In this document: piece by piece, positions 51,979-61,820 of the stretch
How positions within the stretch are numbered: the first letter of the stretch is position 1
How the letters are laid out: each line of letters begins with the position of its first letter
Origin: Paragordius varius
Lineage: Eukaryota > Nematomorpha
Assembly: GCA_964247055.1 (NCBI GenBank)
Contig: OZ176058.1
Coordinates: 4,030,001-4,094,000 of the forward strand
Reading direction: 5' to 3'
Length of the DNA: 64,000 bases
Notes under the pieces: model-generated
What the model saw: only the letters and a program-made list of their open reading frames with translations
What the model was told of the DNA's origin: nothing
Database searches by the model: none
Program-made: the position numbers and the translations under genes

Positions 51979-53742
51979 GATGCCCAATAACTTTTTAGTA
52001 TTTCCAACAATCAAAATATGTTTTCTTTTAACTTTTTAGTGTTTCCAACAATCAAACATATATTTTCAACAATCAAATAATTTTTCAAACAATCAAAATA
52101 TGTTGCCCAATAGTTTTTTAGTGTTTCCAACAATCAAACATATTTTTTCAACAATCAAATAATTTTTCAAACAATCAAAATATGTTGCCCCATAGCTTTT
52201 TAGTATTTCCAACAATCAAACATATATTTTCAACAATCAAATAATTTTTCCAACAATCAAAATATGTTTTCTTTAAACTTTTTAGTGTTTCCAACAATTA
52301 CACATATATTTTCAACAATCAAATAATTTTTACAACAATCAAAATATGTTGCCCAATAGCTTTTTAGTATTTCCAACAATCAAACATATATTTTCAACAA
52401 TCAAATAATTTTTCCAACAATCAAAATATGTTTTCTTTAAACTTTTTAGTGTTTCCAACAATTACACATATATTTTCAACAATCAAATAATTTTTACAAC
52501 AATCAAAATATGTTGCCCAATAGTTTTTTAGTGTTTCCAACAATCAAACATATTTTTTCAACAATCAAATAATTTTTCAAACAATCAAAATATGTTGCCC
52601 CATAGCTTTTTAGTATTTCCAACAATCAAACATATATTTTCAACAATCAAATAATTTTTCCAACAATCAAAATATGTTGCCCAATAGATTTTTAGTATTT
52701 CCAACAATCAAACATATATTTTCAACAATCAAATAATTTTTCCAACAATCAATATGTTTTCTTTTAACTTTTTAGTTTTTCCAACAATCAAACATATATT
52801 TTCAACAATCAAAAATTTTTTTAACAATCAAAATATGTTGCCCAATAGCTTTTTAGTATTTCCAAAAATCAAATAATTTTTCCAACAATCAAAATATGTT
52901 TTCTTTTAACTTTTTAGTGTTTCCAACAATCAAACATATATTTACAACAATCAAATAATTTTTCCAACAATCAAAATATGTTGCCCAATAGTTTTTTAGT
53001 GTTTCCAACAATTAAATAATTTTTTCAACAATCAAATTATGTTGTCTTTTAACTTTTTAGGGTTTCCAACAATCAAACATATATTAATCAAATAATTTTT
53101 TCAACAATCAAATAATTTTTTTAACAATCAAAATATGTTTCCCAATAGTTTTTTAGTGTTTCCAACAATCAAACATATTTTTTCAACAATCAAATAATTT
53201 TTCAAAAAATCAAAATATGTTGCCCAATAGCTTTTTAGTGTTTTCAACAATCAAACATATATTTTCAACAATCATATAATTTATTCAACAATCAAATTAT
53301 GTCGTCTTTACACTATTTAGTGTTTCCAACAATCAAACATATATTTTCAACAATTAAATAATTTTAACAATCAAAATATGTTTTCTTTTAACTTTTTAGT
53401 GTTTCCAACAATCAATCATATATTTTTAACAATCAAATAATTTTTTTAACAATCAAAATATGTTGCCCAATAGCTTTTTAGTATTTCCAACAATCAAATA
53501 ATTTTTCCAACACAAAATATGTTTTCTTTTAACTTTTTAGTGTTTCCAACAATCAAACATATATTTTCAACAATCAAATAATTTTCCAACAATAAATATG
53601 TTGCCCAATAGTTTTTTACTGTTTCCAACAATTAAATAATTTTTTCAACAATCAAATTATGTTGTCTTTTAACTTTTTAGTGTTTCCAACAATCAATCAT
53701 ATATTTTCAACAATCAAATAATTTCTCCAACAATCAAAATAT
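51979..53742 (+). repeat. Alpha HOR, 1,764 bp, copy 2
   Basis: All markers sit exactly 1,764 bp from those of the next copy (AGGGTTTCC 51,295/53,059/54,823; GATGCCCAATAAC 51,979/53,743/55,507). By eye I found no base differences over most of the unit. Confidence 0.92.
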
Positions 53743-55506
53743 GATGCCCAATAACTTTTTAGTATTTCCAACAATCAAAATATGTTTTCTTTTAACTTTT
53801 TAGTGTTTCCAACAATCAAACATATATTTTCAACAATCAAATAATTTTTCAAACAATCAAAATATGTTGCCCAATAGTTTTTTAGTGTTTCCAACAATCA
53901 AACATATTTTTTCAACAATCAAATAATTTTTCAAACAATCAAAATATGTTGCCCCATAGCTTTTTAGTATTTCCAACAATCAAACATATATTTTCAACAA
54001 TCAAATAATTTTTCCAACAATCAAAATATGTTTTCTTTAAACTTTTTAGTGTTTCCAACAATTACACATATATTTTCAACAATCAAATAATTTTTACAAC
54101 AATCAAAATATGTTGCCCAATAGCTTTTTAGTATTTCCAACAATCAAACATATATTTTCAACAATCAAATAATTTTTCCAACAATCAAAATATGTTTTCT
54201 TTAAACTTTTTAGTGTTTCCAACAATTACACATATATTTTCAACAATCAAATAATTTTTACAACAATCAAAATATGTTGCCCAATAGTTTTTTAGTGTTT
54301 CCAACAATCAAACATATTTTTTCAACAATCAAATAATTTTTCAAACAATCAAAATATGTTGCCCCATAGCTTTTTAGTATTTCCAACAATCAAACATATA
54401 TTTTCAACAATCAAATAATTTTTCCAACAATCAAAATATGTTGCCCAATAGATTTTTAGTATTTCCAACAATCAAACATATATTTTCAACAATCAAATAA
54501 TTTTTCCAACAATCAATATGTTTTCTTTTAACTTTTTAGTTTTTCCAACAATCAAACATATATTTTCAACAATCAAAAATTTTTTTAACAATCAAAATAT
54601 GTTGCCCAATAGCTTTTTAGTATTTCCAAAAATCAAATAATTTTTCCAACAATCAAAATATGTTTTCTTTTAACTTTTTAGTGTTTCCAACAATCAAACA
54701 TATATTTACAACAATCAAATAATTTTTCCAACAATCAAAATATGTTGCCCAATAGTTTTTTAGTGTTTCCAACAATTAAATAATTTTTTCAACAATCAAA
54801 TTATGTTGTCTTTTAACTTTTTAGGGTTTCCAACAATCAAACATATATTAATCAAATAATTTTTTCAACAATCAAATAATTTTTTTAACAATCAAAATAT
54901 GTTTCCCAATAGTTTTTTAGTGTTTCCAACAATCAAACATATTTTTTCAACAATCAAATAATTTTTCAAAAAATCAAAATATGTTGCCCAATAGCTTTTT
55001 AGTGTTTTCAACAATCAAACATATATTTTCAACAATCATATAATTTATTCAACAATCAAATTATGTCGTCTTTACACTATTTAGTGTTTCCAACAATCAA
55101 ACATATATTTTCAACAATTAAATAATTTTAACAATCAAAATATGTTTTCTTTTAACTTTTTAGTGTTTCCAACAATCAATCATATATTTTTAACAATCAA
55201 ATAATTTTTTTAACAATCAAAATATGTTGCCCAATAGCTTTTTAGTATTTCCAACAATCAAATAATTTTTCCAACACAAAATATGTTTTCTTTTAACTTT
55301 TTAGTGTTTCCAACAATCAAACATATATTTTCAACAATCAAATAATTTTCCAACAATAAATATGTTGCCCAATAGCTTTTTACTGTTTCCAACAATTAAA
55401 TAATTTTTTCAACAATCAAATTATGTTGTCTTTTAACTTTTTAGTGTTTCCAACAATCAATCATATATTTTCAACAATCAAATAATTTCTCCAACAATCA
55501 AAATAT
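53743..55506 (+). repeat. Alpha HOR, 1,764 bp, copy 3
   Basis: Directly follows copy 2. The one difference I noticed is a C for T in a TTGCCCAATAGCTTTTTACT linker near 55,376, where other copies read TTGCCCAATAGTTTTTTACT. Confidence 0.92.
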
Positions 55507-58500
55507 GATGCCCAATAACTTTTTAGTATTTCCAACAATCAAAATATGTTTTCTTTTAACTTTTTAGTGTTTCCAACAATCAAACATATATTTTCAACAA
55601 TCAAATAATTTTTCAAACAATCAAAATATGTTGCCCAATAGCTTTTTAGTATTTCCAACAATCAAACATATATTTTCAACAATCAAATAATTTTTCCAAC
55701 AATCAAAATATGTTGCCCAATAGCTTTTTAGTACTTCCAACAATCAAATAATTTTTCCAACAATCAAAATATGTTTTCTTTTAACTTTTTAGTGTTTCCA
55801 ACAATCAAACATATATTTTCAACAATCAAATAATTTTTTTAACAATCAAAATATGTTGCCCAATAGCTTTTTAGTATTTCCAACAATCAAATAATTTTTC
55901 CAACCAAAATATGTTTTCTTTTAACTTTTTAGTGTTTCCAACAATCAAACATATATTTTCAACAATCAAATAATTTTTTTAACAATCAAAATATTTGCCC
56001 AATAGCTTTTAGTGTTTCCAACAATCAAACATATATTTTCAACAATCAAATAATTTTTCAAACAATAATGTTGCCCAATAGCTTTTTAGTATTTCCAACA
56101 ATCAAACATATATTTTCAACAATCAAATAATTTTTCCAACAATCAAATTATGTTGTCTTTTAACTTTTTAGTGTTTCCAACAATCAATCATACATTTTCG
56201 ACAATCAAATAATTTCTCCAACAATCAAAATATGTTGCCCAATAGTTTTTTAGTGTTTCCAACAATTAAATAATTTTTTCAACAATCAAATTATGTTGTC
56301 TTTTAACTTTTTAGTGTTTTCAACAATCAAACATATATTTTCAACAATCAAATAATTATCCAACAATAAATATGTTGCCCAATAGTTTTTTAGTGTTTCC
56401 AACAATTAAATAATTTTTTCAACAATCAAATTATGTTGTCTTTTAACTTTTTAGTGTTTTCAACAATCAAACATATATTTTCAACAATCAAATCATTTTT
56501 CCAACAATCAAATTATGTTGAATAGCTTTTAGTGTTTCCAACAATCAAACATATATTTTCAAAATCAAATATTTTGCAACAATTAAATTATGTTTTTTAA
56601 CTTTTTAGTGTTTCCAACAATCAAACATATCTTTTCAATAATCAAATAATTTTTCCAACAATCAAATTATGTTGTCTTTTAACTTTTTAGTGTTTCCAAC
56701 AATCAATCATATATTTTAACATTCAAATTAATTTCTCCAACAATAAATATGATGCCCAATAGCTTTTTAGTATTTCCGATTTCCAACAATCAAAATTTGA
56801 TTTCTTTTAACTTTTTAGTGTTTCCAACAATCAAATATATATTTTCGACAATCAAATAATTTCTCCAACAATCAAAATATGTTGCCCAATAGTTTTTTAA
56901 TACTTCCAACAAGCAAATAATTTTTCCAACAATCAAATTATGTTGTCTTTTAACTTTTTAGTGTTTTCAACAATCAAACATATATTTTCAACAATCAAAT
57001 AATTTTAAAACAATAAATATGTTGCCCAATAGTTTTTTAGTGTTTCCAACAATTAAATAATTTTTTCAACAATCAAATAATTTTTCCAACAATCAAATTA
57101 TGTTGAATAGCTTTTAGTGTTTCCAACAATCAAACATATATTTTCAAAATCAAATATTTTGCAACAATTAAATTATGTTTTTTAACTCTTTAGTGTTTCC
57201 AACAATCAAACATATATTTTCAATAATCAAATAATTTTTCCAACAATCAAATTATATTGTCTTTTAACTTTTTAGTGTTTCCAACAATTACACATATATT
57301 TTCAACAATCAAATAATTTTTACAACAATCAAATTATGTTGAATAGCTTTTAGTGTTTCCAACAATCAAACATATATTTTCAACAATCAAATAATTTTTC
57401 CAACAATCAAAATATGTTTTCTTTAAACTTTTTAGTGTTTCCAACAATTACACATATATTTTCAACAATCAAATAATTTTTACAACAATCAAAATATGTT
57501 GCCCAATAGTTTTTTAGTGTTTCCAACAATCAAACATATTTTTTCAACAATCAAATAATTTTTCAAACAATCAAAATATGTTGCCCCATAGCTTTTTAGT
57601 ATTTCCAACAATCAAACATATATTTTCAACAATCAAATAATTTTTCCAACAATCAAAATATGTTTTCTTTAAACTTTTTAGTGTTTCCAACAATTACACA
57701 TATATTTTCAACAATCAAATAATTTTTACAACAATCAAAATATGTTGCCCAATAGCTTTTTAGTATTTCCAACAATCAAACATATATTTTCAACAATCAA
57801 ATAATTTTTCCAACAATCAAAATATGTTTTCTTTAAACTTTTTAGTGTTTCCAACAATTACACATATATTTTCAACAATCAAATAATTTTTACAACAATC
57901 AAAATATGTTGCCCAATAGTTTTTTAGTGTTTCCAACAATCAAACATATTTTTTCAACAATCAAATAATTTTTCAAACAATCAAAATATGTTGCCCCATA
58001 GCTTTTTAGTATTTCCAACAATCAAACATATATTTTCAACAATCAAATAATTTTTCCAACAATCAAAATATGTTGCCCAATAGATTTTTAGTATTTCCAA
58101 CAATCAAACATATATTTTCAACAATCAAATAATTTTTCCAACAATCAATATGTTTTCTTTTAACTTTTTAGTTTTTCCAACAATCAAACATATATTTTCA
58201 ACAATCAAAAATTTTTTTAACAATCAAAATATGTTGCCCAATAGCTTTTTAGTATTTCCAAAAATCAAATAATTTTTCCAACAATCAAAATATGTTTTCT
58301 TTTAACTTTTTAATGTTTCCAACAATCAAACATATATTTACAACAATCAAATAATTTTTCCAACAATCAAAATATGTTGCCCAATAGTCTTTTAGTGTTT
58401 CCAACAATTAAATAATTTTTTCAACAATCAAATTATGTTGTCTTTTAACTTTTTAGGGTTTCCAACAATCAAACATATATTAATCAAATAATTTTTTCAA

Positions 58501-59138
58501 CAATCAAATAATTTTTTTAACAATCAAAATATGTTTCCCAATAGTTTTTTAGTGTTTCCAACAATCAAACATATTTTTTCAACAATCAAATAATTTTTCA
58601 AAAAATCAAAATATGTTGCCCAATAGCTTTTTAGTGTTTTCAACAATCAAACATATATTTTCAACAATCATATAATTTATTCAACAATCAAATTATGTCG
58701 TCTTTACACTATTTAGTGTTTCCAACAATCAAACATATATTTTCAACAATTAAATAATTTTAACAATCAAAATATGTTTTCTTTTAACTTTTTAGTGTTT
58801 CCAACAATCAATCATATATTTTTAACAATCAAATAATTTTTTTAACAATCAAAATATGTTGCCCAATAGCTTTTTAGTATTTCCAACAATCAAATAATTT
58901 TTCCAACACAAAATATGTTTTCTTTTAACTTTTTAGTGTTTCCAACAATCAAACATATATTTTCAACAATCAAATAATTTTCCAACAATAAATATGTTGC
59001 CCAATAGTTTTTTACTGTTTCCAACAATTAAATAATTTTTTCAACAATCAAATTATGTTGTCTTTTAACTTTTTAGTGTTTCCAACAATCAATCATATAT
59101 TTTCAACAATCAAATAATTTCTCCAACAATCAAAATAT
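55507..59138 (+). repeat. Alpha HOR expanded to 3,632 bp by a beta module
   Basis: Same architecture as the 3,732 bp unit. The distance from GATGCCCAATAAC to CAATAATGTTGCCC is 557 bp instead of 660 bp, a 103 bp difference. Beta markers lie at 56,064, 56,788 (palindrome) and 56,899; the alpha tail is marked by AGGGTTTCC at 58,455. Confidence 0.87.
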
Positions 59139-60439
59139 GATGCCCAATAACTTTTTAGTATTTCCAACAATCAAAATATGTTTTCTTTTAACTTTTTAGT
59201 GTTTCCAACAATCAAACATATATTTTCAACAATCAAATAATTTTTCAAACAATCAAAATATGTTGCCCAATAGCTTTTTAGTATTTCCAACAATCAAACA
59301 TATATTTTCAACAATCAAATAATTTTTCCAACAATCAAAATATGTTGCCCAATAGCTTTTTAGTACTTCCAACAATCAAATAATTTTTCCAACAATCAAA
59401 ATATGTTTTTTTTTAACTTTTTAGTGTTTCCAACAATCAAACATATATTTTCAACAATCAAATAATTTTTTTAACAATCAAAATATGTTGCCCAATAGCT
59501 TTTTAGTATTTCCAACAATCAAATAATTTTTCCAACCAAAAAATGTTTTCTTTTAACTTTTTAGTATTTCCAACAATCAAACATATATTTTCAACAATCA
59601 AATAATTTTTTTAACAATCAAAATATTTGCCCAATAGCTTTTAGTGTTTCCAACAATCAAACATATATTTTCAACAATCAAATAATTTTTCAAACAATAA
59701 TGTTGCCCAATAGCTTTTTAGTATTTCCAACAATCAAACATATATTTTCAACAATCAAATAATTTTTCCAACAATCAAATTATGTTGTCTTTTAACTTTT
59801 TAGTGTTTCCAACAATCAATCATACATTTTCGACAATCAAATAATTTCTCCAACAATCAAAATATGTTGCCCAATAGTTTTTTAGTGTTTCCAACAATTA
59901 AATAATTTTTTCAACAATCAAATTATGTTGTCTTTTAACTTTTTAGTGTTTTCAACAATCAAACATATATTTTCAACAATCAAATCATTTTTCCAACAAT
60001 CAAATTATGTTGAATAGCTTTTAGTGTTTCCAACAATCAAACATATATTTTCAAAATCAAATATTTTGCAACAATTAAATTATGTTTTTTAACTTTTTAG
60101 TGTTTCCAACAATCAAACATATCTTTTCAATAATCAAATAATTTTTCCAACAATCAAATTATGTTGTCTTTTAACTTTTTAGTGTTTCCAACAATCAATC
60201 ATATATTTTAACATTCAAATTAATTTCTCCAACAATAAATATGATGCCCAATAGCTTTTTAGTATTTCCGATTTCCAACAATCAAAATTTGATTTCTTTT
60301 AACTTTTTAGTGTTTCCAACAATCAAACATATATTTTCAACAATCAAATAATTTTTCCAACAATCAAATATGTTGCCCAATAGCTTTTTAGTATTTCCAA
60401 CAATCAAACATATATTTTCAACAATCAAATAATTTTTCC
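59139..60439 (+). repeat. Start of a second 3,632 bp-type unit, breaking off
   Basis: GATGCCCAATAAC (59,139) and CAATAATGTTGCCC (59,696) are 3,632 bp from their partners. Beta sequence continues but lacks about 144 bp present near 56.33-56.47 kb. It stops following the unit soon after the TTTCCGATTTCC/palindrome monomer (60,280). A few private changes are visible, such as TATGTTTTTTTTTAAC near 59,402 and CCAACCAAAAAATG near 59,532. Confidence 0.8.
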
Positions 60440-61820
60440 AACAATCAAAATATGTTTTCTAATAACTTTTTAGTGTTTCCAACAATCAAACATATATTTT
60501 CAACAATCAAATAATTTTTCAAACAATCAAAATATGTTGCCCAATAACTTTTTAGTGTTTCCAACAATCAAACATATATTTTCAACAATCAAATAATTTT
60601 TCAAACAATCAAAATATGTTGCCCAATAGCTTTTTGATATTTCCAACAATCAAACATATATTTTCAACAATCAAATAATTTTTCCAACAATCAAAATATG
60701 TTGCCCAATAGCTTTTTAGTACTTCCAACAATCAAATAATTTTTCCAACAATCAAAATATGTTTTCTTTTAACTTTTTAGTGTTTCCAACAATCAAACAT
60801 ATATTTTCAACAATCAAATAATTTTTTTAACAATCAAAATATGTTGCCCAATAGCTTTTTAGTATTTCCAACAATCATATAATTTTTACGACAATCAAAA
60901 TATGTTTTCTTTTAACTTTTTAGTGTTTCCAACAATCAAACATATATATTCAACAATCAAATAATTTTTTTAATAATCAAAATATGTTCCTCAATAACTT
61001 TTTAGTGTTTCCAACAATCAAACATATATTTTCAACAATCAAATAATTTTTCAAACAAACAAAATATGTTGCCCAATAGCTTTTTAGTATTTCCAACAAT
61101 CAAACATATATTTTCAACAATCAAATAATTTCTCCAACAATCAAAATATGATGCCCAATAACTTTTTAGTGTTTCCAACAATGAAACATATATTTTCAAC
61201 AATCAAATAATTTTTCAAACAATCAAAATATGTTGCCCAATAGCTTTTTAGTGTTTCCAACAATCAAACATATATTTTCAACAATCAAATAATTTTTCAA
61301 ACAATCAAAATATGTTGCCCAATAGCTTTTTAGTATTTCCAACAATCAAACATATATTTTCAACAATCAAATAATTTTTCCAACAATCAAAATATGTTGC
61401 CCAATAGCTTTTTAGTACTTCCAACAAGCAAATAATTTTTCCAACAATCAAAATATGTTTTCTTTTAACTTTTTAGTGTTTCCAACAAACAAACATATAT
61501 TTTCAACAATCAAATAATTTTTTTAACAATCAAAATATGTTGCCCAATAGCTTTTTAGTATTTCCAACAATCATATAATTTTTACGACAATCAAAATATG
61601 TTTTCTTTTAACTTTTTAGTGTTTCCAACAATCAAACATATATATTCAACAATCAAATAATTTTTTTAATAATCAAAATATGTTGCTCAATAACTTTTTA
61701 GTGTTTCCAACAATCAAACATATATTTTCAACAATCAAATAATTTTTCAAACAAACAAAATATGTTGCCCAATAGCTTTTTAGTATTTCCAACAATCAAA
61801 CATATATTTTCAACAATCAA
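60440..61820 (+). repeat. 696 bp tandem duplication in an irregular zone
   Basis: The rare subunit CATATAATTTTTACGACAATC (given here as its two halves, CATATAATTTTT and ACGACAATC) occurs with its CG at 60,889 and 61,585, and GTTCCTCAATAAC/GTTGCTCAATAAC at 60,986 and 61,682, giving an offset of 696 bp over about 60,440-61,820. Copies differ more often than alpha copies do, for example CTTCCAACAATC versus CTTCCAACAAGC and CAATCAAAC versus CAATGAAAC. Confidence 0.78.
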
